Below, in pieces: positions 6,584-13,638 of a DNA stretch of 28,009 nucleotides; position 1 is the first letter of the stretch; each line of letters starts with the position of its first letter. Location of the stretch: positions 1-28,009 of IMG/VR virus record IMGVR_UViG_3300042291_000849; one strand, 5' to 3'. Origin of the DNA: a virus. The translations under genes were made by a program, and so were the position numbers. The notes beneath the pieces are model-generated. The model worked only from the letters and a program-made list of their open reading frames with translations, was not told the origin of the DNA and searched no databases.

Positions 6584-9064
6584 ATGCCTGACGCGACGAT
6601 TTCCTCGACGGCCTCGACCTTCGGGACCATCTCCGGCACGTTTGCCGCGGATCAGTCTACGGTCACCGGCACAATCACGGCTATCACTGGTAGCGTGGAC
6701 GGTTCGGTCGGCGTCCCCGGCCCCCAAGGCCAGCAAGGCATCCAAGGCATCCAAGGTATCCAAGGCGACCCCGGCAGTCCCGGCGCTCCTGGTCAAGGCG
6801 TGGCGGCTGGCGGCAGTACCGGGCAGGTGCTCCAGAAATTATCCGCGACCTCCTACGACACTGGCTGGCTGACCCTTCCCTCTGACTTTATTACCAGCGT
6901 CTCTGCCCCGCTGGCCGTTGCCTCTGGCGTCCTATCGGTGGACCTGTCGACCTATCTTCTGAAGTCGGGCGGCTACATGACCGGCGATATCCAGTCTAGC
7001 AATAACTCTGCTTACCGCAGCTGGGACGGCGTGTATAACACTGCCATTCTGAAGGCTGACTATCTACAGCTGGGTAACAGCAACGTCGGCGGCAATACGC
7101 TGACTGTCGAATGGGACGGCATCACCTTTGCCGACGGCAAGCAGACGGTTAAGTTCCCCGGAGCCGCGACCTTGTTTGCCAACGCAGCGCTGACTGGCAA
7201 CCCTAGCGCCCCGACGCCTGCTACCAACGATGACGACACCAGCATCGCCACCACGGCCTTCGTCAAGGCGCAGGGATACCTCACCTCAGCCCCGGTCACC
7301 TCGGTCGCTGGCAAGGTGGGCGTGGTGACCCTCGACAATACCGACATCTCTGGACTCGGCACGATGGCAACAGCTACGGCCTCCGACTACTCGACGACTG
7401 TCGCGGCAGACGGTCTGTATTACCCCCTGAGCGGTAACCCTAGCGGATTTTTAACTTCTGTTCCCCCGCCTACTCTTACAAATCTAACCAGCGACATCAG
7501 CTGGGACGGCTCTGCACAAATTGGCCGGTTGTACATTGCTGGCGTTGTTGATATTGGCAGTGGCTTTACTGAGGGCCGACTTAACTTTACAAGCGGAGTT
7601 CCGAACCAGCCAGCCACTGGCGACTTCTGGACCAACGGTACTGATTTCTTCTATCGTGAGAGCGGCAGCACAAAGACGATTGCCTCGCAGACGTACGTTA
7701 ACGCGCAAGGGTTCATCACTTCGTCGGCGCTGACTCCGTACGCCCCGCTTTCTTCCCCGACCTTCACGGGCAACCCCACCGCCCCGACCCCGGCGACCTC
7801 TGATAATGATACCTCCATCGCTACCACGGCCTACGTCAAGGCCCAGGCGTTCGGCGACCGCTACCTGACTAGCTCGACGACGAGCAACACTGTCAGCAAC
7901 GGCAACAAGACCTTCACGATCGGCACGGGCCTCTCATACACGCCGACCCAGAACATCACGATTTCTTACGACGCGTCGAACCATATGCACGGCGAGGTAC
8001 TGACGTACAACTCAGGCACTGGCGTCCTGACGGTGGACGTTAATCACCACACCGGGTCGGGTACATACGCCTCTTGGGTGGTCAACGTGGGCGGCGTCAC
8101 CCCTGCGACCTCCGTAGCCTTCGCTGACATCACTGGGGCAGTCTCTGGAAATACGAACTTGCAGGCGGCGCTGGACCTGAAGTCGAACTTAGCCTCCCCG
8201 ACCTTCACTGGCACACCGACCCTGCCGACTGGCACGATCGGCACGACGCAGTCTCCGGGCAACAACACCACGGCGCTGGCGACTACGGCGTTCGTCACGG
8301 CGGCGGTTCCGGCTTTTGCGACATTTACGACGCCGACACCGACAAGCACTACGACGTCAGTAAGCCCAGCCCTAGCCATGGACTTCCTGATGCACCCTGG
8401 CTATCGGGTATGGGGTACGCGTGGATCGTCGGCTACTTCTGGAGCGGGCGCGTCTTTGACTACTTACTCAACCACCGTCACAGAAGTTGTAGGCCCTAAC
8501 GTCCTTACAGCTGGCTACGCCATGGCAATCTGGGATACCTCTGCTGTCAGCATGGGGATGCTAGGCATGACGCGCGGAACCAACGCCAACAACCGTGCAT
8601 GGAACAAACCTGTTTATGCTTCTGGCCGTGGTCAGTTTGGCTACCCGCCTAACGCCACCTATAACGGCGACGCAAATAGCACAATCCGAGTCAGCGTCGG
8701 TGGCAAGTCATCTGCGGCCTCTGGGGATATTAGCATCAACGAACCTGGCTTCGGTTTCAAGTTCACCCCAGGCAGCGCCATGGTCTTGCAGTTATCTCAA
8801 GGCAACGGAACGTCCCTGACTAATGTCACTTCTAGTTTCACGCCGGTTGTGAAAGAGGCGTTTGACTGGAAGATTTACAGCGACGGAACTGGCAACGTCA
8901 CTTTGTATATTAACGACTCCTCGGTCGCCACTTCGGCCAATGGTCCATCTACTTCGACGCCTGAATCCTCTAATTTCTACTTTGAGATGGCCGAGCAGAC
9001 AGTACTAGCTACGGTACGCATATTTTGGCTGTCTATTAACCCTAAGATTTACTGGGGCGTATGA
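6584..9064 (+). CDS. Tail fibre / receptor-binding protein with collagen-like repeats
   Basis: 826 residues. After about 42 N-terminal residues comes a collagen-like Gly-X-Y stretch (about 43-75, GPQGQQGIQG and onwards), a trimerisation feature of phage fibres, then GSTGQVLQKLS, common in fibre shafts. Three homologous shaft repeats of the TFTGNPTAPTPAT...TTAFVKAQ type lie near residues 200-230, 388-421 and 535-573. The last 230 or so residues are unrelated, aromatic and Thr/Ser-rich, and are the probable receptor-binding domain. Parts around 7440-7600 and the C-terminal third use more A/T-ending codons, which fits domain exchange. There is no obvious chaperone or endosialidase autocleavage motif. 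The stop overlaps the next start (ATGA). Confidence 0.82.
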   Translation: MPDATISSTASTFGTISGTFAADQSTVTGTITAITGSVDGSVGVPGPQGQQGIQGIQGIQGDPGSPGAPGQGVAAGGSTGQVLQKLSATSYDTGWLTLPSDFITSVSAPLAVASGVLSVDLSTYLLKSGGYMTGDIQSSNNSAYRSWDGVYNTAILKADYLQLGNSNVGGNTLTVEWDGITFADGKQTVKFPGAATLFANAALTGNPSAPTPATNDDDTSIATTAFVKAQGYLTSAPVTSVAGKVGVVTLDNTDISGLGTMATATASDYSTTVAADGLYYPLSGNPSGFLTSVPPPTLTNLTSDISWDGSAQIGRLYIAGVVDIGSGFTEGRLNFTSGVPNQPATGDFWTNGTDFFYRESGSTKTIASQTYVNAQGFITSSALTPYAPLSSPTFTGNPTAPTPATSDNDTSIATTAYVKAQAFGDRYLTSSTTSNTVSNGNKTFTIGTGLSYTPTQNITISYDASNHMHGEVLTYNSGTGVLTVDVNHHTGSGTYASWVVNVGGVTPATSVAFADITGAVSGNTNLQAALDLKSNLASPTFTGTPTLPTGTIGTTQSPGNNTTALATTAFVTAAVPAFATFTTPTPTSTTTSVSPALAMDFLMHPGYRVWGTRGSSATSGAGASLTTYSTTVTEVVGPNVLTAGYAMAIWDTSAVSMGMLGMTRGTNANNRAWNKPVYASGRGQFGYPPNATYNGDANSTIRVSVGGKSSAASGDISINEPGFGFKFTPGSAMVLQLSQGNGTSLTNVTSSFTPVVKEAFDWKIYSDGTGNVTLYINDSSVATSANGPSTSTPESSNFYFEMAEQTVLATVRIFWLSINPKIYWGV
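6716..6805 (+). repeat. Collagen-like Gly-X-Y coding repeat
   Basis: A run of nine-base units encoding GIQ GIQ GIQ and related Gly-X-Y triplets lies in the fibre gene. The near-identical units (CAAGGCATC) can slip in replication, changing shaft length. Confidence 0.75.
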
Positions 9065-9252
9065 TTACCTACAAAGTCACAACGGCTTTTCAGCCTGAAT
9101 GGACTAACGTCTTTACCTTACTTTTCCCGGGCAAGCAGCACGACGCATCTGTCATTAATCCTACCGAAGCGTACTTCTCTTTCATCGACACTACCGTCAC
9201 CCCCGCCGACCTCGGCCCGCTCGTCGTTGTCACCGTCATCCCGAACCCATGA
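9061..9252 (+). CDS. Small protein after the fibre gene, unknown
   Basis: 63 residues beginning MITYKVTTAF, start overlapping the fibre stop by ATGA and its own stop overlapping the next start the same way. It has a compact beta-like sequence and no membrane segment. Position suggests a fibre accessory protein (assembly chaperone or capping subunit), but no motif supports this. Confidence 0.5.
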   Translation: MITYKVTTAFQPEWTNVFTLLFPGKQHDASVINPTEAYFSFIDTTVTPADLGPLVVVTVIPNP

Positions 9253-9371
9253 TTACCCTGCTCCTCATCGTCGTCGCCTTCGCTGGCGGCTTCTACGCTG
9301 GCCTGAAGAACGCCAACTCGTCTAAGGTCGAGAAGGCCAAGTCCATCATCGACCAACTCAAGGGCAAGTAA
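9249..9371 (+). CDS. 40-residue membrane protein
   Basis: ATG at 9249 overlaps the preceding TGA; the frame runs to TAA at 9369-9371. The first 18 residues (MITLLLIVVAFAGGFYAG) are a membrane anchor, followed by a short charged tail ending SIIDQLKGK. It sits between the fibre accessory gene and the lipoprotein, so it is probably part of the lysis or membrane region. Tight ATGA coupling on the 5' side and a three-base gap on the 3' side support it being real despite its length. Confidence 0.6.
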   Translation: MITLLLIVVAFAGGFYAGLKNANSSKVEKAKSIIDQLKGK

Positions 9372-9374
9372 GGT

Positions 9375-10094
9375 ATGCGCTCGCTCCTGGTCATCGCTCT
9401 CTGCCTGACCGGGTGCAGCACGTCCTCGACTGACCCGCTGCCGAAACAGCCGGACGCCCCGACCTCTCAGGCCGTCGTCACGACCCTAGGCAAAGACCTC
9501 GACAAGACGGATCACCGCGTCGGCGCCGCCCTTGTGGTCATCGAGCGTAACGCTACCTCCCCCAAGGTCGTCGTCGCTGAGTCCCGCCTAGCCCAGTCCT
9601 ACCTCCCTGCCCCGCCCGAGGCTGACGTCGCCTTCGCTATGGCCCGCGCCACCAAGGCCGACCCGCTGGACTACAAGAAGCAGATGGAGTTTGGCCGCAA
9701 GTTAGCCACCGCCGTCACCTTAGCCTGGGAGAAGCTCGAGGCCGACCAGAAGGAAGCCGCCCGCGTCTCTGGACTCAAGGACGCCCGCATCAAGGAACTC
9801 ACCGCCGAGGTCGAGCGCGTGAAGCGGGAAGCCTCCGACAACATCTGGACACTCGCAGGCGTAGGCATAGCCGTCATCGGTGCCATCGCCACGGCCTTTG
9901 CCGGCCCCAAGGTAGGCATCCCCCTGCTCCTCTCGGGTGCCGCCATCGGTGCCTTCCCCTTCGTCGTCGACTCTGAGTACTTTTCCTACATCGCCGGCGG
10001 GACTCTAGCCTTGGCCGCTGGCCTTGGCATCTATTGGCTTTGGGACCGAGTACGCGACAGCGCCAACGCCCCCTATGAGCCGCCGCAAAAGTAA
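9375..10094 (+). CDS. Lipoprotein with C-terminal membrane segments, spanin candidate
   Basis: 239 residues. The N-terminus is a lipoprotein signal with lipobox LTGC, lipidated Cys at about 14. A helical, charged domain follows, with a coiled-coil-like stretch at about 110-153 (LEADQKEAARVSGLKDARIK). Three hydrophobic segments lie at about 156-176, 180-198 and 205-223, then a short polar tail. A lipid-anchored N-terminus joined by a coiled coil to C-terminal membrane helices is the design of unimolecular spanins, which link outer and inner membrane in the last lysis step; these usually have one membrane helix, not three. Neighbouring holin-like genes support a lysis role. An alternative is a superinfection-exclusion lipoprotein. 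Confidence 0.55.
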   Translation: MRSLLVIALCLTGCSTSSTDPLPKQPDAPTSQAVVTTLGKDLDKTDHRVGAALVVIERNATSPKVVVAESRLAQSYLPAPPEADVAFAMARATKADPLDYKKQMEFGRKLATAVTLAWEKLEADQKEAARVSGLKDARIKELTAEVERVKREASDNIWTLAGVGIAVIGAIATAFAGPKVGIPLLLSGAAIGAFPFVVDSEYFSYIAGGTLALAAGLGIYWLWDRVRDSANAPYEPPQK

Positions 10095-10359
10095 AGTGAA
10101 GGTCGTCTGGCGTAAACTCGGCAAGGAGAAGGCATGGGGTCAGGCCACGATCGGCGAGAACCTTATCGAGATTGACCCGCGTCTCGGTGCTAAGCGTCAG
10201 CTCGAAGTGCTCTGCCATGAGCAAGGGCATCTGACTTTCCCGGACAAGCCCGAGACCGAGATTGACCGACTAGGCAAAGACCTCGCCGCCCTCCTCTGGG
10301 CTCAGAACTACCGCAAGGTGGTCCTCGCCCCTAACGCCAAGCCCCCGCGCATCACATGA
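10075..10359 (+). CDS. HEQGH mini-metalloprotein, unknown role
   Basis: 94 residues starting MSRRKSKVKVVWRKLG. The ATG at 10075 was chosen; it overlaps the lipoprotein gene by 20 bases, and the only earlier ATG (10024) reads far into that gene. The core is LEVLCHEQGHLTFPD followed by an acidic helix with ETEIDRLGKDLAALLW. HExxH plus a downstream Glu is the zinc-binding signature of metallopeptidases, but the protein is about the minimum size for such a fold. Similar HExxH miniproteins of about 90 residues occur in many environmental phages without known function. A structural zinc site is as possible as peptidase activity. Confidence 0.6.
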   Translation: MSRRKSKVKVVWRKLGKEKAWGQATIGENLIEIDPRLGAKRQLEVLCHEQGHLTFPDKPETEIDRLGKDLAALLWAQNYRKVVLAPNAKPPRIT

Positions 10360-10523
10360 CCACGGAGACGTTCACGACCATCGTCGTGCCAGGGGTTGCC
10401 TCGGTGGCCTACGCGTCCGCCGGCGTCGCCTGCTTCTTCGCCCATCGCCCCGCCCTGGCTATCATGTGGCTGTGCTACGCCATCGCTAACATCTGCCTGC
10501 TGTCCACCGTCCTCCGTAAATGA
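10356..10523 (+). CDS. 55-residue two-helix membrane protein, holin-like
   Basis: ATG at 10356 overlaps the preceding TGA, and its own TGA overlaps the next ATG. The translation (MTTETFTTIVVPGVASVAYA...) has two hydrophobic segments, about 8-28 and 32-50, with FFAHRP between them and a short basic tail TVLRK. Size and two membrane helices fit class II holins or antiholins. It directly precedes the better holin candidate, so the pair could be holin and antiholin. Confidence 0.55.
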   Translation: MTTETFTTIVVPGVASVAYASAGVACFFAHRPALAIMWLCYAIANICLLSTVLRK

Positions 10524-10897
10524 GCCCGCCCCCTCCCATCGACCCGGAGTCCTTCCCGAAGGAACTGAAGGACGGCGTCATTGCCTCCATCCTCGGCGGC
10601 CTTGCGATGACGGCCCGCTTGCTCCTATCGCAGGAGCCGGTCTCTGTTGGCTGGGTCATCCGCCGCGTCCTCGCTGCCGCTATCACCGCGGCCTTGGTCG
10701 GTTACGCCATCACGGATCACATCGAAAGCCCGGGCCTCCGCATGGGCGTCGTCGGTGCCGCTGGCTACGCAGCCCCTGAGTGCCTCGACTACCTGATGCG
10801 CTACATCAAGAACAAGGGAGACGCGGAGGTCGGTGCCTCTCAAAAGAAACCCCATGGCAAAAACAAAGCCCCTGCCAAAGGAAAGCGGAAGCGCTAA
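10520..10897 (+). CDS. Holin, putative (LydA-like three-helix type)
   Basis: 125 residues. Three hydrophobic stretches lie near residues 21-37, 48-68 and 74-92, separated by short polar turns, and the last 30 residues are very basic (SQKKPHGKNKAPAKGKRKR). This is the layout of LydA-type and lambda-S-like class I holins: hydrophobic helices plus a charged cytoplasmic tail that controls timing. The pattern GVIASILGGLAMTARLLL with Arg before the second helix resembles that family. It is embedded in a run of coupled small membrane protein genes. The candidate endolysin is 1.8 kb downstream rather than adjacent. Confidence 0.6.
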   Translation: MSPPPPIDPESFPKELKDGVIASILGGLAMTARLLLSQEPVSVGWVIRRVLAAAITAALVGYAITDHIESPGLRMGVVGAAGYAAPECLDYLMRYIKNKGDAEVGASQKKPHGKNKAPAKGKRKR

Positions 10898-11183
10898 CCT
10901 GCTCCTCGCGGTTACGCTGCTGACGGCCTTCGCTGGCGTGGCGGCATTGTCGTCGGCTTACATCTCCGGCTACGTCCTCGACACCCTTCAATCTCGGGAC
11001 GCCCTGGTCATGATCGTGACGGACTCGGGCATCAAGTCGGACTCGGCCACTGTCGAGCAGGGTCTCTCAGCTGCGACCCTAGCGCTGAAGGCTGTCCGCG
11101 ACCTTGGGTGGGCCTTGGCTGTGGGGTGCCTAGGGGTGGGTCTGGCGGTCTTCTTACGCTCCCGCCGTCAAAAGGCTTCCTAG
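10854..11183 (+). CDS. Two-helix membrane protein, unknown
   Basis: 109 residues from the ATG at 10854, overlapping the holin gene. A GTG at 10833 would add seven residues and has GGAGGT only two bases before it, too close for normal use, so the start is uncertain. Hydrophobic segments lie at about 16-40 and 83-101, with a soluble loop between them and a short RSRRQKAS tail. The loop is probably exported. Its place at the end of the lysis region makes an antiholin or a lysis inhibitor conceivable. Confidence 0.5.
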   Translation: MAKTKPLPKESGSANLLLAVTLLTAFAGVAALSSAYISGYVLDTLQSRDALVMIVTDSGIKSDSATVEQGLSAATLALKAVRDLGWALAVGCLGVGLAVFLRSRRQKAS

Positions 11184-11193
11184 GGCAAACCAG

Positions 11194-11210
11194 AGGGGTC
11201 TAATACCCCT
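11194..11210 (+). terminator. Hairpin after the lysis region, possible terminator
   Basis: AGGGGT and ACCCCT form a perfect six-pair stem around a CTAAT loop, 10 bases after the stop at 11183. Only two T follow, so factor-independent termination would be weak. Because the arms are self-complementary the signal reads the same on both strands. Confidence 0.4.
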
Positions 11211-11357
11211 TGACGGACGGACACCTAGGGGCATAGTTAATGCCAGAACAGACCTAAACGGCGACTTGAGACTATCGGGCTTCACGCGGGAGCCCCTCGT
11301 GCGCCGGGTCGGTTGAGGCCGGTCGCCTCGGTACCCTCGCCGGAGGGCACCCTATGC

Positions 11358-11390
11358 CCGTCAAAAGTTTTGGTAAAGGATGTTGACGCA
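11358..11390 (+). promoter_or_regulatory. Early-region element: CCGTCAAAA and TTGACGCA
   Basis: CCGTCAAAAGTTT at 11358-11370 and TTGACGCA at 11383-11390. Both parts recur at 19056-19075 upstream of the helicase gene. TTGACG resembles a sigma-70 -35 box, and 17 bases further the hexamer GAGGAT is a poor -10. This is the most likely start of the early transcript, but a real -10 is not evident. Confidence 0.4.
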
Positions 11391-11431
11391 ATGCAATCCG
11401 TAGCCGAGGATGTTCTGGCACCACCAAGAAC

Positions 11432-11689
11432 ATGACCACCGATAACCTCAACCTCAACGCCCTGACCCACGAAGCCCTGTCCGCGATCTTCTTCGCCGAC
11501 ATGAAGCTCGTCGGAACGCCCGCCTATATCGGCGTCGGCTTCTTCTGGAGCATGGAATACAAACACACCCTGCGCGATGCCTCGGTCTCTGCTCGCCGAA
11601 AGGTTCACAACGCCTTCCTCAAGGCCGGCCTCGCCGTTGACGGCGCCTCTCCTGCCCACGCGGCTATCGTCGCCCGCTTCGCCCGCTAA
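11432..11689 (+). CDS. Early protein of unknown function, 85 residues
   Basis: First gene of the early region, starting MTTDNLNLNALTHEAL. It is predicted helical and soluble, with no motif I recognise; the C-terminal half is basic (SARRKVHNAFLKAG). First-transcribed phage genes are often host-takeover or anti-defence proteins, which is a guess from position. The leader lacks a Shine-Dalgarno sequence. Confidence 0.6.
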   Translation: MTTDNLNLNALTHEALSAIFFADMKLVGTPAYIGVGFFWSMEYKHTLRDASVSARRKVHNAFLKAGLAVDGASPAHAAIVARFAR

Positions 11690-11703
11690 TCTCCACCCAC
11701 ACC
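11687..11703 (+). repeat. C-rich leader repeat, copy 1
   Basis: TAATCTCCACCCACACC, starting with the stop codon of the preceding gene and ending seven bases before the next ATG (11710). A near-identical copy lies at 11818-11834. Both lie directly upstream of start codons that have no Shine-Dalgarno. Confidence 0.55.
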
Positions 11704-11709
11704 AAACCA

Positions 11710-11820
11710 ATGACCAAACTCCTCGCCATCCTCTTCTGGGCCACGCTCGCCGCGTTCGCTCTCGCCACCTTCCTCGACCCGGAGTTCCCGGGCATCTTGG
11801 AAATCTTGAACAACTTCTAA
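11710..11820 (+). CDS. 36-residue single-pass membrane protein
   Basis: The frame runs from ATG at 11710 to TAA at 11818-11820. Residues about 4-20 (LLAILFWATLAAFALAT) are a membrane helix, then an acidic-amphipathic tail FLDPEFPGILEILNNF. It is small but placed between two genes sharing the same C-rich leader, which supports expression. Function unknown; small membrane peptides of this type can alter host envelope processes. Confidence 0.5.
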   Translation: MTKLLAILFWATLAAFALATFLDPEFPGILEILNNF

Positions 11821-11834
11821 TTTCCACCCACACC
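11818..11834 (+). repeat. C-rich leader repeat, copy 2
   Basis: TAATTTCCACCCACACC matches copy 1 at 16 of 17 positions and again starts at a stop codon. The next ATG is at 11849. Looser versions occur at 13861 and 15172 (TAATTTCCCACCACC then ATG). Confidence 0.55.
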
Positions 11835-11848
11835 CAAACACAAATACC

Positions 11849-12109
11849 ATGCCTAAAGAAGCAGACATCACCACGATCACCATCGCCGGACGCCCGATCA
11901 GGCTCAAGCGACCCATGCAGTCCTGGGCGGCAAGTAAACTGGAACAGACGTTCCCGCAGCTGAACGCCCTGAACGAAGCCGGCAAGACTCAGGGCGACGC
12001 CGCCGCCGCGCTGGGCGTATCGCTCAACTCCGTTCGCAACTGGGCCGCCAACACCGGCCTCGAGTGGAAGAACATCGACCGCCGCGGTCCTTACAAGCGC
12101 ATCAAGTAA
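11849..12109 (+). CDS. Helix-turn-helix protein, 86 residues
   Basis: The C-terminal half holds a helix-turn-helix: KTQGDAAAALGVSLNSVRNW at about residues 47-66, with the GVS turn and an N-rich recognition helix, followed by a basic tail RRGPYKRIK. The N-terminal part contains PIRLKRPMQSWAASKLEQTF. This could be a small transcriptional regulator (Cro-like in size) or a DNA-binding accessory factor. It is the best candidate for an early gene regulator. Its stop overlaps the next ATG (TAATG). Confidence 0.65.
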   Translation: MPKEADITTITIAGRPIRLKRPMQSWAASKLEQTFPQLNALNEAGKTQGDAAAALGVSLNSVRNWAANTGLEWKNIDRRGPYKRIK

Positions 12110-12396
12110 TGCCTGACCCGCTCGCCCACTCCACCGACATGATCACCACCATCCGACCGAACAAGATGCCCGCCTTCTGGTGGCTCGTCCCCTGGGCTTA
12201 CGCCCGAACCCTGCACATGAGCGCCAACGCCCTCAAGGCTTACGCTGACCGCCTCGACGACCTGCTCGACATCCAGCGCAGCATCATCGAGGAACAGGCC
12301 GCCGACATCCGACTGCTTCGGCAGCGCGTCCGCGATCAGGACGACGCCATCATCCGAGGCACGGCCATCACCCCCGACGCTTACCCCCATGACTGA
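12109..12396 (+). CDS. Coiled-coil protein of unknown function
   Basis: 95 residues from the ATG overlapping the preceding stop; an alternative start is MITTIRP at 12139. The N-terminal half has a hydrophobic patch (PAFWWLVPWAYARTLHMS) that could contact a membrane. The C-terminal half is a probable coiled coil (LDDLLDIQRSIIEEQAADIR). No family recognised. Confidence 0.55.
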   Translation: MPDPLAHSTDMITTIRPNKMPAFWWLVPWAYARTLHMSANALKAYADRLDDLLDIQRSIIEEQAADIRLLRQRVRDQDDAIIRGTAITPDAYPHD

Positions 12397-12673
12397 CTTC
12401 CGCCATCTTGACGCCATGCGTCACCTCATCGAAGAGCTGTTTTTCGTGAATGAGAGAATCATGACCGGAGACATAGTGTCAGCCAAGGCCGCAATCGCTT
12501 CGACTAATGTGAAGAAGATTCTGAACCATTACCACGAAGCCCTAAGCGAGGAAGGCGCGACGATGATTTCGCTTCAGGCCTACGTCGCCGCCGGCGGATG
12601 GATCGGCATCGCCTACTCCTTCGAGCTAGATGGCTGTAACTTCGAGGGCTCCCAAGTCCCCCGCCGCATATGA
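12389..12673 (+). CDS. Hypothetical protein, 94 residues
   Basis: Starts inside the end of the previous gene (8-base overlap) and stops in an ATGA overlap with the endolysin gene. The first two thirds are helical (HLIEELFFVNERIMTGD, KKILNHYHEALSEEG), ending in a short Gly-rich segment. No motif recognised. Its coupling to the transglycosylase gene may only reflect dense packing. Confidence 0.5.
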   Translation: MTDFRHLDAMRHLIEELFFVNERIMTGDIVSAKAAIASTNVKKILNHYHEALSEEGATMISLQAYVAAGGWIGIAYSFELDGCNFEGSQVPRRI

Positions 12674-13116
12674 CCCGCCCCTTCTCCATCGTCGCTCTGT
12701 TCCTCCTTGGCTTCAACTCCGCTGCGGCCTCCGACGCTACCTTCCTTGAGGCCATCGCTCAGGTCGAGTCAGGCCAGAACCGCAAGGCCATCGGCAAGGC
12801 CGGGGAGCGTGGAATGTATCAGGTCGGAAAGGCTGCGTGGTCTGATGCCTGTGCCCTGCTAGAGTCCGAGAAGCACTTTCACTATCAGTGGTCGCAGTGG
12901 CGCAACATCACCGCCCAGGACATGATCGCGGCGGCCCACCTCCGCATCCTCCGTAAGCGCTTCAAGGCTGACGGCTACTCGACCCCCACCCCTGAGCAAC
13001 TGGCCGTCGCTTGGAACCGTGGCTACGAAGGCGCCAAGTCCTACGGCTTCGCCCCGAACGACTACGCCACCCGAGTCGGGAATTTATTCCGCTCGCAAAA
13101 GGTTTTGACCCGTTAA
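12670..13116 (+). CDS. Exported lytic transglycosylase, probable endolysin
   Basis: 148 residues. An N-terminal signal peptide (about 1-20, SIVALFLLGFNSAAA) precedes a lysozyme-like SLT domain: the catalytic Glu lies in AIAQVESGQN (about Glu33), followed by GERGMYQV, a helix with AAAHLRILRKRF, and AVAWNRGYEGA, all in family order. The enzyme would cleave glycan strands in peptidoglycan. The signal peptide implies Sec-dependent export, or a SAR-type release if it is not cleaved, so the holin would then set timing rather than provide passage. It lies away from the holin-like genes. A virion-associated role is less likely given the signal peptide. Confidence 0.75.
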   Translation: MTRPFSIVALFLLGFNSAAASDATFLEAIAQVESGQNRKAIGKAGERGMYQVGKAAWSDACALLESEKHFHYQWSQWRNITAQDMIAAAHLRILRKRFKADGYSTPTPEQLAVAWNRGYEGAKSYGFAPNDYATRVGNLFRSQKVLTR

Positions 13117-13126
13117 AAGTTTCGAC
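13110..13126 (+). promoter_or_regulatory. Early-region element CCGTTAAAAGTTT
   Basis: CCGTTAAAAGTTTCGAC spans the stop of the endolysin gene and ends at the ATG of the resolvase gene. It matches the elements at 11358 and 19056 in CCGTYAAAA followed by TTY. Here it is too close to the ATG to be a normal promoter for that gene. Confidence 0.3.
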
Positions 13127-13591
13127 ATGGCGCATCTGATTGTCTGCATCGACCCCGGCCAGAGCGGCGGCATCTGCTGGTCGGTCGACGGTGAGCCGGT
13201 CACCTGTGAGAAGATGCCCGGTACCGATGTCGAGGTCTGCCAACTGATCGCCGACCTGAGCTCGAAGGCCAAGGACGTTGAACTCTTCCTCGAAGAGCCG
13301 TCAGTCGCCGGCTACGGCCCGCTCATCCCCGCTGCCGCCATCGCCCGACTCGCCCAGAATTACGGCATGATCTACGGCGCCGCCGTCGCTATGGGTTTTA
13401 TCATCCACCGCGTGAAGCCCCAGGCATGGCAGGCCGCTCACTCCCTGGGCAAGAAGAAGGACCACGGCAAAGGCTGGAAGGCTCATCTCCGTGCCCGGGC
13501 TCAAGAACTCTTTCCCACGCAGTCGGTGACCCTCTGGTCTGCCGATGCCCTCCTGATTTTCGACGCGGCAACCCGACGCGCAATTAACTGA
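13127..13591 (+). CDS. RuvC-like Holliday junction resolvase
   Basis: 154 residues. The first strand and catalytic Asp are in LIVCIDPGQSGG (Asp9), the second acidic site in LFLEEPSV (Glu56/57), and the C-terminal helix carries SADALLIFDAATRR (Asp140 and Asp146). This is the RNase H-like fold of RuvC and phage resolvases. It would cut four-way junctions made by recombination-dependent replication or by the ERF/exonuclease pair, clearing DNA for packaging. It opens the recombination block and is separated from it by 47 bases. Confidence 0.8.
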   Translation: MAHLIVCIDPGQSGGICWSVDGEPVTCEKMPGTDVEVCQLIADLSSKAKDVELFLEEPSVAGYGPLIPAAAIARLAQNYGMIYGAAVAMGFIIHRVKPQAWQAAHSLGKKKDHGKGWKAHLRARAQELFPTQSVTLWSADALLIFDAATRRAIN

Positions 13592-13638
13592 GTTTACATA
13601 ACTCGACAAAACCCTCCCTTTTGTAACCTTCCCAACCT
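13592..13638 (+). promoter_or_regulatory. Intergenic leader, possible promoter region
   Basis: The gap holds TTTACA at 13593-13598 within a small AGTT/AACT palindrome, and a C/T-rich leader ending at the ATG at 13639. TTTACA could be a -35 box, but the nearest -10-like hexamer (TGTAAC at 13622) is 23 bases away. Confidence 0.25.

Larger units (their letters stand above)
11184..11431. other. Structured intergenic region between late and early genes
   Basis: 248 bases without a credible gene. It holds a six-pair hairpin at 11194-11210, a small GGCAT/ATGCC hairpin near 11230-11245, a further hairpin at 11330-11351 (CCCTC/GAGGG with GGT/ACC extension), and the sequence elements CCGTCAAAA (11358) and TTGACGCA (11383) that recur upstream of other early genes. 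It is the likely junction where late transcription ends and early transcription begins. No tRNA-like fold was seen. Confidence 0.55.

Noticed and set aside
6716-6805. CRISPR-like or other short tandem repeat
   Set aside because: The nine-base periodicity is explained by Gly-X-Y codons of the fibre; there are no spacers.
11240-11360. tRNA or tRNA-like gene in the hairpin-rich gap
   Set aside because: No acceptor stem, T-loop consensus or anticodon arm could be matched to the stems there, and I saw none elsewhere in the window.
11391-11435. 14-residue leader peptide ending in an ATGA overlap with the first early gene
   Set aside because: Frames of this length arise by chance, and there is no attenuator-like structure or codon bias to support regulation by translation.
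13101-13126. TTGACC as a -35 box for the resolvase gene
   Set aside because: A -10 box at the usual distance would fall after the start codon at 13127.
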